A stretch of DNA of 64,000 nt from Tangfeifania diversioriginum (lineage in GTDB: Bacteria; Bacteroidota; Bacteroidia; Bacteroidales; Prolixibacteraceae): contig NZ_FQZE01000021.1 of the NCBI RefSeq assembly GCF_900141875.1, forward strand, positions 1-64,000, given 5' to 3'. The notes under the pieces were generated by a model. That model ran no database searches. It was not told where the DNA came from and saw only the letters and a list, made by a program, of their open reading frames with translations. The first letter of the stretch is position 1; every line of letters starts with the position of its first letter. A program made the translations under genes and the position numbers. Shown piece by piece: positions 49,815 to 59,913 of this stretch.

Positions 49815-51440
49815 TTACTCAATTCTTGCAAGTATGAGATGTTTAAAATGCTGCTCCCTTGTTTTGGGGTTCAAAAACGGCAGCGACTGCCGGGTGACTG
49901 TTTTGTGCTGAAATATTTTTTCGACAATTACATTTTTTTCCATCTCCCGCAGTTCTTCCAACCCTTCAGAATTGGTGAAATACCAGCCTGTTTCTTTCCG
50001 TTCATAGTTTTGAAAATCTTCTTTTTCCAACAGGTACCTTCCGGGGTTTTTCGAGTAGAGAAACAGCTCCCAGTACCTGGCTCCCGGTCCGTAAATGTTT
50101 AATGTGGCATTTTCGGGTGCATGCTGGTTGAAGTACCGGCTGGCATCAATCGACGACTGGTATTGAAGCATCGAGGGAAGTATGCTGGTGTTCAGCGAAA
50201 ACAGAAGGAACACAGTAGAAATGGTGAGCATGACTATTTGTTTTTTTAAACCGGTTGGCCGGAAAAACAAAAAGAAAAAAACAATCAGCAGAATGCCACT
50301 GAAAATCCAGTAAAAAATAGTTGTTTCAGGATAAAAATAGGTGGTAAACACCAGGCTCAGGAAGATTAGAATAATTGCCAAAACCCGGTTGGCCGAAAAA
50401 ACAAATCGCTTTAATTTTGAGGTTTTGTCGCTGTTCAAAACTTTTAGTGCCCATTTAGCCGAAAGAATAAAAATGAATGGGACAACTGCCAGCATGTAGT
50501 GCGGATTCTTTTGTTTGGCAATACTCAAAATAATAAGGTAAAGTAAAATGGCTCCAATGGTAAAGAACTCTTTGCTTTTGGCTTTGGTTTTTATCAGTTC
50601 TTTTATTTCCAGAACGATTGCTGTAAATGCAAAAAAGGTCCAGGGGGCCAGCACATACAGTGCAGTGTGAATGTAAAAAGTAGGGTCGGTGTTGCTTCCC
50701 ACGTAGCTTCCGGTAATGCGCCCCATGTTGTTTGTCCAGAAATAAAAAATGATTCCTTCAGCGCCAAACTGGTTTACCAATCCGATTAATGCCGGTGAAA
50801 TAATTATCCCGACAATTAAAATAGCAGCAAGCCATCGCAGGTTGAAGATGTCTTTAAAACGTTTATGAAACAAAAGGTCGGCTCCAATGGCAAATGCCGG
50901 AATGGCCATTCCCACCGGGCCTTTGGTGAGCATGGCCAAGCCTATGCCAACCGAGCCCCACACGAATTGATGCCACTTTCGGTTTCTGAAAAACAGGGCA
51001 AATTGCCACACCGAAAAAACAACAAAAGTGGTTAAAAGCGTGTCGGTGTGAATATCGTTGTGAAAGTGCAGGTAGGCTACCGAAGTGATCCAAAATGCTG
51101 TGGCCAGTAGTCCGGTTTCCTTTCCATATAAAAGTTTTCCCAGTTTGTAGGTGGAAAAAATTCCCAGTAACGAAATGAGAATTACGGCCAATTTATAGGC
51201 AACAATCGAAAAACCGAACAATTGAAATGAAAAGGCTCCAGCCCAGAAAAGAAGCGGTGGTTTCTGGTCGTAGGGAGCTTCGGCAATGGTCAGGTTTATC
51301 CAATCCTGGTTGGTAAGTATTTCGCGGCTCACCTGCGCATATTTGGCCGCGTTTGAAATTAACTCAACCGGCAGGCCTGTTATGCTTATCAGAATTGCTG
51401 CAAAAAATGCAAGTATTATGAAAGAGCGATTAAAAGTCAT
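49815..51440 (-). CDS. Glycosyltransferase family 39-like membrane protein (second of two)
   Basis: A 541-residue polytopic protein, related to the downstream gene but not nearly identical. The first loop holds the acidic donor site in a different form (SNAAKYAQVSREILTNQDWI, then YDQKPPLLFWAGAFSFQLFG). Helices follow to about residue 420, and a 110-residue exported tail ends KNPGRYLLEKEDFQNYERKE and NPKTREQHFKHLILARIE. It likely uses the same polyprenyl-linked sugar as its neighbour, or a different acceptor. Divergent from the 227-residue membrane gene. Confidence 0.85.
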   Translation of the reverse strand: MTFNRSFIILAFFAAILISITGLPVELISNAAKYAQVSREILTNQDWINLTIAEAPYDQKPPLLFWAGAFSFQLFGFSIVAYKLAVILISLLGIFSTYKLGKLLYGKETGLLATAFWITSVAYLHFHNDIHTDTLLTTFVVFSVWQFALFFRNRKWHQFVWGSVGIGLAMLTKGPVGMAIPAFAIGADLLFHKRFKDIFNLRWLAAILIVGIIISPALIGLVNQFGAEGIIFYFWTNNMGRITGSYVGSNTDPTFYIHTALYVLAPWTFFAFTAIVLEIKELIKTKAKSKEFFTIGAILLYLIILSIAKQKNPHYMLAVVPFIFILSAKWALKVLNSDKTSKLKRFVFSANRVLAIILIFLSLVFTTYFYPETTIFYWIFSGILLIVFFFLFFRPTGLKKQIVMLTISTVFLLFSLNTSILPSMLQYQSSIDASRYFNQHAPENATLNIYGPGARYWELFLYSKNPGRYLLEKEDFQNYERKETGWYFTNSEGLEELREMEKNVIVEKIFQHKTVTRQSLPFLNPKTREQHFKHLILARIE

Positions 51441-51522
51441 TTAATATAGATTAATTGGCATCCTGATTTCTAAAAATATTAATTTTGGCGCAAAAATACA
51501 TTCTAATTCAATAATTCAGGCC

Positions 51523-52206
51523 ATGAAAAAGGAGAATTCTCTTGTTACCTTACTCGATATTGTTGTTTACAGCCTTGTTTTCGGGATCATTATTGCGGGA
51601 AAAATGCTTGGGCTCCGGAGCTACGATTTATTTTTTGAGCTGGTGCAGGAGGATGGTCTGGCCGAGTACCTCACTGCCTTTTTTTTATTTGCCGTGGCTG
51701 TTGTTTTTGCATTCAGGGCCGTTCGCTCAATAAAAATGAAAAACAGGTACCATCTCATTTTCAATATACTCATGTTTCTTGCGTTTGTTTTTGGGGCAGG
51801 CGAAGAAATCTCATGGGGGCAGCGGTTGCTCAATACCGAAACCGGGGAGTTTTTCCAGCAATACAACTACCAGGGCGAAACCAACCTGCACAACCTGGAA
51901 GTGGGTGGCGTTAATTTGAACAAGCTGATTTTTTCGCAACTCATGCTGGTGGCGCTGGTTTTTTATTTCATGTTGCTGCCGGTTCTTACCCTGAAATCTG
52001 ATTTCATCCGGAAGCTGGTAATTCGTTTCGATGTTCCTGTGCCCAAACTTCACCATGCCACAATTTTTATTTTTCAGAATATTTTTATTCTCTGGATAAA
52101 CCTGCTTAAAGTTGATGAACTGCACGAACTTTCGCTTGCCAGTATTATGTTTCTCATTTTAATGGCGCCCGCTACCGAAATAAAAGGGAAAGCGGTTCGG
52201 GAATGA
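51523..52206 (+). CDS. Hypothetical six-helix membrane protein
   Basis: A 227-residue protein with about six helices. A strongly conserved-looking patch lies between helices: FVFGAGEEISWGQRLLNTET (about residues 87-106), then FFQQYNYQGETNLHNLEVGG. Charged residues in a membrane region of this kind often form an active site or ion path. I have seen similar GEEISWGQR proteins as unnamed bacterial membrane proteins, but no function is known to me. It is divergent from the GT39 pair, with an 82-bp gap, and may be linked to it. Confidence 0.7.
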   Translation: MKKENSLVTLLDIVVYSLVFGIIIAGKMLGLRSYDLFFELVQEDGLAEYLTAFFLFAVAVVFAFRAVRSIKMKNRYHLIFNILMFLAFVFGAGEEISWGQRLLNTETGEFFQQYNYQGETNLHNLEVGGVNLNKLIFSQLMLVALVFYFMLLPVLTLKSDFIRKLVIRFDVPVPKLHHATIFIFQNIFILWINLLKVDELHELSLASIMFLILMAPATEIKGKAVRE

Positions 52207-52247
52207 TTTCAGCTTAAAACAGCTTTCACCATTTAATTTTCATGCAT

Positions 52248-52281
52248 TTTGCCCCTTTTTAAATAATGTGATGTAATTTTG
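52248..52281 (+). promoter_or_regulatory. Promoter of argH
   Basis: TTTG (52248-52251), 22 nt, TAATTTTG (52274-52281), a match to both elements. The TTG at 52279 that opens the reading frame lies inside the -7 box, so translation begins at the ATG at 52309. Confidence 0.55.
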
Positions 52282-52308
52282 GTCAAAATTGAAATTGAAA
52301 ATTTTATC

Positions 52309-53640
52309 ATGAAACTTTGGGAAAAAGGAATTCCGGTAAACGAGGCTATCGAAAAATTCACTGTTGGAAAAGATCGCGAACTTGATTTGTACCTGGCGCC
52401 TTACGATATTTTGGGTTCCATGGCGCATGTAACCATGCTCGAATCAGTTGGACTGATTGAAAAAGAAGAACTTCCTGTTTTGCTGGAGGCTCTGAAAAAA
52501 TTGTATCGGCAGGCTGCTGACGGAAATTTTAAAATTGAAAACGGTGTGGAAGATGTCCACTCGCAAGTAGAATTCCTATTAACCAAAGAACTGGGCGATT
52601 TGGGCAAAAAAATTCACAGCGGGCGGTCGCGAAACGACCAGGTGCTGATCGATTTAAAACTCTTTACCCGCGATGCCATTAAAGGAATTGTTCTGTCGGT
52701 TGAGCAGGTTATTGAGACGTTGCTGGCCAAAAGCGAAGAAAATAAAGACGTTTTAATGCCCGGCTACACTCATCTTCAGGTGGCTATGCCATCGTCGTTC
52801 GGGTTGTGGTTTGGCGCTTATGCTGAAAGCCTGGCCGACGATTTGGAACTGCTGTTATCGGCTTTTAAAATTGTGAACCAAAACCCGCTGGGCTCTGCAG
52901 CCGGCTACGGATCTTCGTTCCCTCTGAACCGCCAGATGACAACCGATTTGCTCGGTTTCAGCAACCTCAATTACAATGTGGTTTATGCACAAATGGGGCG
53001 CGGGAAGATGGAAAAAATTGTTTCGTTTGCGCTGGCAAATATTGCCGGAACGCTGTCAAAACTGGCATTCGATGTTTGTTTGTTCAACAGCCAGAACTTT
53101 AATTTTGTCTCCCTGCCACCCGAATTTACGACCGGTTCGAGCATAATGCCACATAAAAAAAATCCCGATGTTTTTGAACTTATTCGTGGTAAATGCAATA
53201 AAATACAGGGAGTTCCCAATCAAATTACTTCGGTGGTAAACAATTTGCCATCCGGCTATTTTCGCGATTTGCAGGAGGTGAAGGAACTGTTTCTTCCGCT
53301 TTTTTCGGAGTTGGATAATTGTCTTTCGGTTGCCGGCCTGGCACTGGGGAAAATCGTAGTGAACAAGAATATCCTTTCAGAAGAAAAGTATAATTACCTG
53401 TTTAGCGTGGACGAAGTAAACAGGCTCGTTGTGGAGGGAATTCCGTTTAGAGAGGCCTACAAACAGGTGTCCGAAAAAATAGGGAAGGGTGAATTTGAGC
53501 CCGTTAAAGAAGTTGTGCATACCCACGAGGGCAGTATCGGAAACCTGTGTCTCGATAAAATTTCCGCAAAGAAAACACAGGTAATTGAAGCGTACCGTTT
53601 CGAGCGAATGGAGAAAGCGATAAATAAACTACTCAGTTAA
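52309..53640 (+). CDS. argH: Argininosuccinate lyase
   Basis: A 443-residue lyase that splits argininosuccinate into arginine and fumarate, the last step of arginine synthesis. The family signature GSSIMPHKKNPDVFELIRGKCN (about residues 275-296) holds the catalytic Ser loop, with SGRSRNDQVLIDLKLF and PGYTHLQVAMPSSFG before it. The start at 52309 is set by the promoter. No other arg gene lies within the window. A TTTTGC/GCAAAA hairpin after the stop (53642-53660) is too weak to call a terminator with certainty. Confidence 0.95.
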   Translation: MKLWEKGIPVNEAIEKFTVGKDRELDLYLAPYDILGSMAHVTMLESVGLIEKEELPVLLEALKKLYRQAADGNFKIENGVEDVHSQVEFLLTKELGDLGKKIHSGRSRNDQVLIDLKLFTRDAIKGIVLSVEQVIETLLAKSEENKDVLMPGYTHLQVAMPSSFGLWFGAYAESLADDLELLLSAFKIVNQNPLGSAAGYGSSFPLNRQMTTDLLGFSNLNYNVVYAQMGRGKMEKIVSFALANIAGTLSKLAFDVCLFNSQNFNFVSLPPEFTTGSSIMPHKKNPDVFELIRGKCNKIQGVPNQITSVVNNLPSGYFRDLQEVKELFLPLFSELDNCLSVAGLALGKIVVNKNILSEEKYNYLFSVDEVNRLVVEGIPFREAYKQVSEKIGKGEFEPVKEVVHTHEGSIGNLCLDKISAKKTQVIEAYRFERMEKAINKLLS

Positions 53641-53753
53641 TTTTGCTTTTAATTGCAAAAATTTTCATTCCTTCTGCATAAAAATCAAAGTTAATTGTAT
53701 GTTACGAAACACATTTTTTTTAGAGTCAAGTAGCAAAACATCATACTTTTATC

Positions 53754-53761
53754 TAAATTTG
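53754..53761 (+). promoter_or_regulatory. Likely -7 element of gltBD
   Basis: TAAATTTG fits TAnnTTTG 100 bp before the gltB ATG. No good TTTG lies at the right distance upstream. The leader is otherwise without clear structure. Confidence 0.35.
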
Positions 53762-53861
53762 ATTTCACTTCGTTAGTAAAAGCAGTGTTTTGCTTTCATT
53801 TTTACACAAAAGTTTAATTGCACTGTTTGGCACCGGAGAAAACAAGTAACTTAAAAAATTA

Positions 53862-56800
53862 ATGACTATGCAGATGAGATTACCTGAAGCAAAGGGATTA
53901 TATAACCCGGCTAATGAGCATGATAACTGTGGAATTGGATTTGTAGCCCATATAAAAGGTAACCCATCACACGATATTATCAGAAAAGGTCTCGATGTGC
54001 TTCGGAATATGGATCACAGGGGGGCAATCAGCGCGGATAATTCAACCGGCGATGGGGCAGGAATGTTGTTGCAAATTCCTCACGACTTTATTACCCGGGA
54101 ACTGAAACTCGATGTGGGTGAACCGGGCAAATATGGCACCGGTTTAATCTTTTTACCCAAAGACACCAAAGAAGCTGAATTGTGTATCGAAGTTTTGTCG
54201 AAACATATTAAAACAGAAGGATTAACACTGGTAGGCTACCGCGACGTGCCGGTAGATAGTTCGGCCCCCGGCGAAATTGCCAAATCAAATGAACCGTTCA
54301 TCAAACAGGTTTTTGTAAAGGCTGATCTGGAAAGCGATGTGCTGGAAAGAAAATTATATATCGTACGCAAACTGGTTGAAAAGGAGATTTTAAATTCGAA
54401 TTTGAAATGTAAAGAAAACTTTTATCAACCAAGCCTTTCGGCAAAGGTAATTGTTTACAAGGGAATGTTGACACCCGACCAGCTTGCTGCTTACTATATC
54501 GATTTAAAAAACGAGCAGTTTAAAAGTGCCATAGCATTGGTGCACTCGCGGTTTAGTACCAACACATTTCCCACGTGGGATTTGGCGCAACCCTTCCGGA
54601 TTGTGGCCCACAACGGCGAAATCAACACTGTAAAAGGAAACCGCCTCTGGATGCAGGCACGCGAAGCCCTCATGAAATCTGAGGTTTTTGGGGAAGATCT
54701 AAAAAAACTTCTACCTGTGATTGAACCGGGCAAATCCGATTCAGCTTCGTTCGACAATGTGCTCGAATTTTTGCACATGGCTGGCCGGACCCTGCCGCAT
54801 TCGCTTTGCATGATGATTCCCGAATCGTTTAACGAGAAAAACCCGATACCAGAAAGTTTAAAAGCTTTTTACGAATACCATTCCACCATTATGGAGCCGT
54901 GGGACGGGCCTGCTTCTATGGTCTTTTCCGATGGCCGCTACATAGGCGGAACACTCGACCGAAACGGATTGAGGCCTTCGCGCTACGTAATTACCAAAAA
55001 TGATTTGATAGTAATGGGATCGGAAGTTGGGGTTCAGGCATTTCCGCCCGAAGATATAGTTTCAAAAGGAAGGCTGCGCCCGGGGAAAATTTTGCTTGTG
55101 GATACGCAACTGGGGATTATTATTCCCGACGAAGAAGTGAAAAGCCAGCTTAGCCATCGGAATCCTTACGATATGTGGCTCAAAGAGAATCGCCTGTTGA
55201 TGGACGACATCAAAGTGAAAAAACGGGTGCCTTCTGCAATCGATAATTTTGCCACCTACTCAAAAGCTTTTGGCTATTCGAAAGAAGAAATGTACGACCT
55301 GATTAAGCCAATGAGCGAAAAAGCAGCAGAGCCAACCAGCTCGATGGGAAATGATGTACCACCTGCAGTTTTTTCTGATAAGCCAAAACGTTTCTTCGAA
55401 TATTTTAAACAGATGTTTGCACAGGTGACCAACCCAGCCATCGACCCCATCCGAGAAGGATTGGTAATGGCGCTGACAAATTACATTGGTTCGCTGCATT
55501 CCAATATTCTGGTAGAAACGCCGGAGCACTGCAAGCTTATTAAGTTTAAAAGCCCGATTGTTACCAATACCGACCTTGGGAAAATTAAAGATTTGAAGGA
55601 TGAAATGTTTTCACACAAAGTAATCCAGATGGTATTCCCCGTTAAAAAAGGGGTGAAAGGATTTGAAGCAGCCCTTGATAAAATGTTGAAAGATGCCGAA
55701 TGGGCTGTGGACAACAACAAAAACTACATTATTCTCAGCGACCGGAAAATCAGTGAAGAACAGGCTCCAATCCCGTCACTGCTTGGAGTTGCAATGGTAC
55801 ACCACCACCTCATTAAAAAACAAAAACGCATGCAGGTGGGGATTATTGTTGAAACCGCCGAAGCCCGTGAGGTTACTCATTTTGCGCTTCTGTTGGGATA
55901 TGGTGCCAGTGTGATTAATCCGTACCTTGCTTTTGCCGCTATCGATTATATGGTGAAAGAAGGTAAAATTGACCTGGAATACAAAGAGGCTCGGAAAAAT
56001 TACATCAAAGCAATCGATAAAGGGTTGTTGAAGGTATTTTCGAAAATGGGGATTTCAACGCTGCGCAGTTATCACGGGGCCCAGATTTTCGAATCGATAG
56101 GCGTTAGCAAAGCGTTAATTGACAAATATTTTACAGGCACGGCAGCAAAAATCAGTGGAATCGGTCTTGAGGAAATTTGCAAAGAGGCTACGCTGTTCCA
56201 CGAAAAAGCCTACAAAAAAGAAGCTGCACCCAAACCGTTCAGTTTTGAAAACAATGGAGTATATGCCTGGCGGAAAAACGGAGAACATCATGCCTGGAAT
56301 CCCGAAACTATTGGGTTATTGCAATGGTCAACCCGCACCAACGATTTTGCAAAATTCAAGGAATTTACCAGTTTGGTTGACAAGCAAAACAGGAAACCGG
56401 CGTTTATCAGAAGCCATTTCAACTTTAAAAAGAACCCGATACCAATTGAAGAGGTTGAGCCGGAAGAGGCAATCATGAAACGTTTTGTAACCGGCGCAAT
56501 GTCTTACGGTTCAATCAGCAAGGAGGCCCACGAGGCACTGGCCATTACGATGAACACCATTGGCGGGCGCAGCAATACCGGCGAAGGAGGTGAAAATCCC
56601 GAACGTTTCGGCACCAACCGCAACAGTAAAATCAAGCAGGTGGCATCGGGCCGTTTTGGTGTGACCAATAATTACCTCATTAATGCCGAAGAGTTGCAAA
56701 TTAAAATAGCACAGGGAGCCAAGCCGGGAGAAGGCGGCCAGTTGCCGGGCTACAAAGTGGATAAAATAATTGCCAAAACAAGGAACTCCACACCGGGAAT

Positions 56801-58388
56801 TACACTCATTTCTCCGCCTCCTCACCATGATATTTATTCAATAGAGGATTTGGCGCAGCTGATTTATGACTTGAAAATTACCAATCCAAAAGCTGCCGTT
56901 TCAGTAAAATTAGTTTCCGAAGATGGGGTGGGGACCATTGCTGCAGGTGTATCTAAAGCATTTGCCGATGTCATTACCATTGCAGGTACTTCCGGTGGAA
57001 CAGGTGCCAGTCCGGCCAGTTCTATTAAACATGCCGGAATGCCCGTTGAACTGGGAATTGCCGAAACTCAACAAACGCTTGTTCTTAACAACTTACGCGG
57101 AAGGGTAAAACTCCAGGTTGACGGACAGTTGAAAACAGGACGAGATGTTATTTCGCTTGCCTGCCTGGGAGCCGAAGAGTTTGGTTTTTCAACCGCTCCG
57201 CTGATTGCACTGGGCTGCGTTATGATGCGTAAATGCCACATGAATACCTGCCCGGCAGGTATTGCAACCCAGGATGAGTCGCTGCGGAAGAGGTTTATTG
57301 GAAGGGCAGAATATACCATTAACTTTTTCAGGTTCCTGGCCAAAGAAGTCAGGGAATACCTTGCTGAAATGGGATACCGGAAATTTGAAGATATTGTGGG
57401 ACGCACCGACTTGCTGGAGGTTGATCCTGAGGTAGTAAACTGGAAATCAAAAAATGTTGATTTCTCAGATTTGCTGTACATGCCCGATGAAGCGAAACAA
57501 TTCCCGATTCATAATATTCATCCCAATACAAAGAAAATTGAAGGGCACATTGATTTGGACCTGATTAAGGAAGCCAAAAAAGCCATTAAAGGGGCCGAAA
57601 AAGTTTGGATTTCACACAAGATTATAAACGTTGACAGGACAACCGGAGCGATGTTGTCGGGCGAAATTTCCAAAAAATATGGCGAAGAAGGTTTGCCCGA
57701 TGATACCATAAACTGCACGTTCCACGGTACGGCAGGCCAGAGTTTTGGCGCCTTTTTGGTGAAAGGGGTTACTTTCAGGCTCGAGGGCGATTCCAACGAT
57801 TATATTGGAAAAGGGCTCTCCGGAGGGAAAATTATTGTCGTTCCCCCATTCGGAACAGCATTTAAACCCGAAGAAAATATTATTGTGGGAAACACTTCCT
57901 TTTACGGTGCCACGCGCGGCGAGGCCTACATCAGGGGAGTTGCCGGAGAGCGTTTTGGTGTCCGGAACTCGGGTGTGCATGCCGTTGTTGAAGGCACCGG
58001 CGACCATTGCTGCGAATATATGACCGGCGGAAGGGTGGTGGTACTCGGCTCAACAGGCCGTAACTTTGCTGCCGGAATGAGCGGTGGAATTGCTTATGTG
58101 CTCGACAGAACAGGCAATTTCGATTATTACTGCAACAAAGGTCTTGTTGATTTAACCCCGGTGGAAGATAAAAGCGATGTAACCGAATTGCAGACGCTTA
58201 TCAACAACCACCTGCTTTACACACACAGTACACTTGCCGCCGAAATTCTCACCAACTGGGAAGAATACCTTCCCAAATTTGTGAAAGTTATTCCATTCGA
58301 ATACAAAAAAGTGCTGGAAGAACAAAAGCTGGTAGAGCTGCAACAGAAATTGCAGTTAACGGAAGACGATCCGTCGCGGCATGAGTAA
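53862..58388 (+). CDS. gltB: Glutamate synthase, large subunit
   Basis: A 1508-residue alpha subunit. A 22-residue propeptide is removed so that Cys23 (HDNCGIGFVAHIKG) becomes the N-terminal nucleophile of the glutamine amidotransferase. The central domain follows (about 430-750), then the FMN domain with SPPPHHDIYSIEDLAQLI and GGTGASPASSIKHAG, and the 3Fe-4S cysteines in CVMMRKCHMNTCPAGIATQ. The last 250 residues are the GXGXG beta-helix. With GltD it makes two glutamates from glutamine and 2-oxoglutarate. It lies 35 bp before gltD. Confidence 0.97.
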   Translation: MTMQMRLPEAKGLYNPANEHDNCGIGFVAHIKGNPSHDIIRKGLDVLRNMDHRGAISADNSTGDGAGMLLQIPHDFITRELKLDVGEPGKYGTGLIFLPKDTKEAELCIEVLSKHIKTEGLTLVGYRDVPVDSSAPGEIAKSNEPFIKQVFVKADLESDVLERKLYIVRKLVEKEILNSNLKCKENFYQPSLSAKVIVYKGMLTPDQLAAYYIDLKNEQFKSAIALVHSRFSTNTFPTWDLAQPFRIVAHNGEINTVKGNRLWMQAREALMKSEVFGEDLKKLLPVIEPGKSDSASFDNVLEFLHMAGRTLPHSLCMMIPESFNEKNPIPESLKAFYEYHSTIMEPWDGPASMVFSDGRYIGGTLDRNGLRPSRYVITKNDLIVMGSEVGVQAFPPEDIVSKGRLRPGKILLVDTQLGIIIPDEEVKSQLSHRNPYDMWLKENRLLMDDIKVKKRVPSAIDNFATYSKAFGYSKEEMYDLIKPMSEKAAEPTSSMGNDVPPAVFSDKPKRFFEYFKQMFAQVTNPAIDPIREGLVMALTNYIGSLHSNILVETPEHCKLIKFKSPIVTNTDLGKIKDLKDEMFSHKVIQMVFPVKKGVKGFEAALDKMLKDAEWAVDNNKNYIILSDRKISEEQAPIPSLLGVAMVHHHLIKKQKRMQVGIIVETAEAREVTHFALLLGYGASVINPYLAFAAIDYMVKEGKIDLEYKEARKNYIKAIDKGLLKVFSKMGISTLRSYHGAQIFESIGVSKALIDKYFTGTAAKISGIGLEEICKEATLFHEKAYKKEAAPKPFSFENNGVYAWRKNGEHHAWNPETIGLLQWSTRTNDFAKFKEFTSLVDKQNRKPAFIRSHFNFKKNPIPIEEVEPEEAIMKRFVTGAMSYGSISKEAHEALAITMNTIGGRSNTGEGGENPERFGTNRNSKIKQVASGRFGVTNNYLINAEELQIKIAQGAKPGEGGQLPGYKVDKIIAKTRNSTPGITLISPPPHHDIYSIEDLAQLIYDLKITNPKAAVSVKLVSEDGVGTIAAGVSKAFADVITIAGTSGGTGASPASSIKHAGMPVELGIAETQQTLVLNNLRGRVKLQVDGQLKTGRDVISLACLGAEEFGFSTAPLIALGCVMMRKCHMNTCPAGIATQDESLRKRFIGRAEYTINFFRFLAKEVREYLAEMGYRKFEDIVGRTDLLEVDPEVVNWKSKNVDFSDLLYMPDEAKQFPIHNIHPNTKKIEGHIDLDLIKEAKKAIKGAEKVWISHKIINVDRTTGAMLSGEISKKYGEEGLPDDTINCTFHGTAGQSFGAFLVKGVTFRLEGDSNDYIGKGLSGGKIIVVPPFGTAFKPEENIIVGNTSFYGATRGEAYIRGVAGERFGVRNSGVHAVVEGTGDHCCEYMTGGRVVVLGSTGRNFAAGMSGGIAYVLDRTGNFDYYCNKGLVDLTPVEDKSDVTELQTLINNHLLYTHSTLAAEILTNWEEYLPKFVKVIPFEYKKVLEEQKLVELQQKLQLTEDDPSRHE

Positions 58389-58423
58389 AAATTAGTATTA
58401 ACTGAAAAATTCGACAATAAGAT

Positions 58424-59851
58424 ATGGGAGATCCAAAAGGTTTTATGACTGTTCCCCGGCAAAATGCGGGGTATCGTCCGGCAAAAGAGCGAATTTATGA
58501 CTTCGGCGAAGTGGAGCAAACGCTTAATATAAACGACAGGAAATTACAGGCTTCGCGGTGCATGGATTGTGGCATACCTTTTTGCCACTGGGGCTGCCCT
58601 GTGGGTAGTAAAATTCCTGAATGGCAGGATGCACTTTACCGCGGAAACAAAGAGGAAGCTTATGCTATTCTGCAATCAACAAACAGTTTCCCTGAAATTA
58701 CAGGGAGGATTTGTCCGGCGCCCTGCGAAAAATCGTGTGTGCTTGAAATTCACGAGGAGCCGGTAACCATTCGCGAAAATGAATGTGCTACCATTGAACA
58801 GGCTTTTGAAGCCGGGTTGGTCACACCTAATCCGCCGCAAATTCGCACGGGGAAAAAAGTGGCTGTTATTGGCTCCGGTCCGGCCGGACTTTCTGCCGCC
58901 GATCTTTTAAATCAGGCCGGTCACCTTGTTACTGTTTTCGAAAAGAACGACGCCGTTGGCGGCCTGCTTCGTTACGGGATTCCGGATTTCAAACTGAATA
59001 AGAGGGTAATCGATCGCCGCTTATCGATATTTGTTGATGAAGGCATTGAATTTAAAACCGGAGTTCATGTTGGGAATGATATTTCGAAAGAAGAACTTTT
59101 AAAAGAATTTGATGCGGTTTTGCTGGCCGTTGGTGCTGAAAATCCGCGTAATTTACCCGTGAAAGGTCGTGATTTGGAAGGCGTGCATTATGCAATGGAT
59201 TTTCTTACCCGCCAGAACAAAATTGTTGCCGGGCAAAAGTTGCCCGAAGATGATATGATTTCAGCCAAAGGGAAAAATGTGCTGGTAATTGGCGGCGGCG
59301 ATACAGGCTCGGACTGCGTGGGTACTTCCATTCGCCAGCAGGCTAAATTGGTAACACAAATTGAAATTCTTCCCAAACCGGGCGAAAAACGTGGCGATAA
59401 AGATCCCTGGCCCTACTGGCCCAATATTTTGCGCACTTCGAGTTCGCACGCGGAAGGTTGCGAACGCCGCTGGAGCCTTTCAACCAAACAGTTTATTGGC
59501 GAAAACGGAAAGTTGAAACAGGTAGAAGTGGTGCAGGTGGAATGGGAAAAAGATGAAACAGGGCGTTTCAGGATGAAAGAAATTCCCGGCACTGACGAAC
59601 TGCTCGATGTTGATTTGGCGCTCTTGTCAATGGGGTTCACCCAACCGGTGCACAGTGGTTTGCTGGATACGCTCGGCGTTGAGTACGACCAGCGGGGAAA
59701 TGTGAAAGTGGATGAATATAAACAAACGTCAGTGGAAAAAATATTTGCTGCCGGCGATTCGGAAAAAGGGGCCAGTCTGGTGGTGCATGCCATTGAAGCC
59801 GGGAAGGTTGCTGCCCGGGGCATAGATGCATTTTTAGCCGAAAGCAAATAA
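58424..59851 (+). CDS. gltD: Glutamate synthase, small subunit
   Basis: A 475-residue beta subunit that takes electrons from NADPH and passes them to GltB. Two cysteine sets in the first 110 residues (CMDCGIPFCHWGCPVG and CPAPCEKSCVLEI) bind 4Fe-4S clusters. FAD site AVIGSGPAGLSAADLL, NADPH site VLVIGGGDTGSDCVG, and the closing FAD motif AAGDSEKGASLVVHAIEAGK. Length is normal. It ends just before a terminator. Confidence 0.97.
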   Translation: MGDPKGFMTVPRQNAGYRPAKERIYDFGEVEQTLNINDRKLQASRCMDCGIPFCHWGCPVGSKIPEWQDALYRGNKEEAYAILQSTNSFPEITGRICPAPCEKSCVLEIHEEPVTIRENECATIEQAFEAGLVTPNPPQIRTGKKVAVIGSGPAGLSAADLLNQAGHLVTVFEKNDAVGGLLRYGIPDFKLNKRVIDRRLSIFVDEGIEFKTGVHVGNDISKEELLKEFDAVLLAVGAENPRNLPVKGRDLEGVHYAMDFLTRQNKIVAGQKLPEDDMISAKGKNVLVIGGGDTGSDCVGTSIRQQAKLVTQIEILPKPGEKRGDKDPWPYWPNILRTSSSHAEGCERRWSLSTKQFIGENGKLKQVEVVQVEWEKDETGRFRMKEIPGTDELLDVDLALLSMGFTQPVHSGLLDTLGVEYDQRGNVKVDEYKQTSVEKIFAAGDSEKGASLVVHAIEAGKVAARGIDAFLAESK

Positions 59852-59882
59852 ATTAACTTCAGAATTTTTAATTGATAGCAGG

Positions 59883-59913
59883 GAGTGTCTCGTTTTACCG
59901 GGCACTCTTTTTT
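59883..59913 (+). terminator. Rho-independent terminator of gltBD
   Basis: GAGTGTC (59883-59889) pairs with GGCACTC (59901-59907), one G-U wobble, followed by TTTTTTTA. The run reaches the stop codon of the converging acyltransferase gene at 59912. Confidence 0.8.

Noticed and set aside
53642-53660. Hairpin after argH as terminator
   Set aside because: The stem is short and all A/T apart from one G-C pair, and the T-run is broken, so it is noted only in the gene entry.
54494-54811. Long open frames on the strand opposite gltB and other large genes
   Set aside because: They follow the codon pattern of the genes beneath, have no ribosome site, and show no domain.
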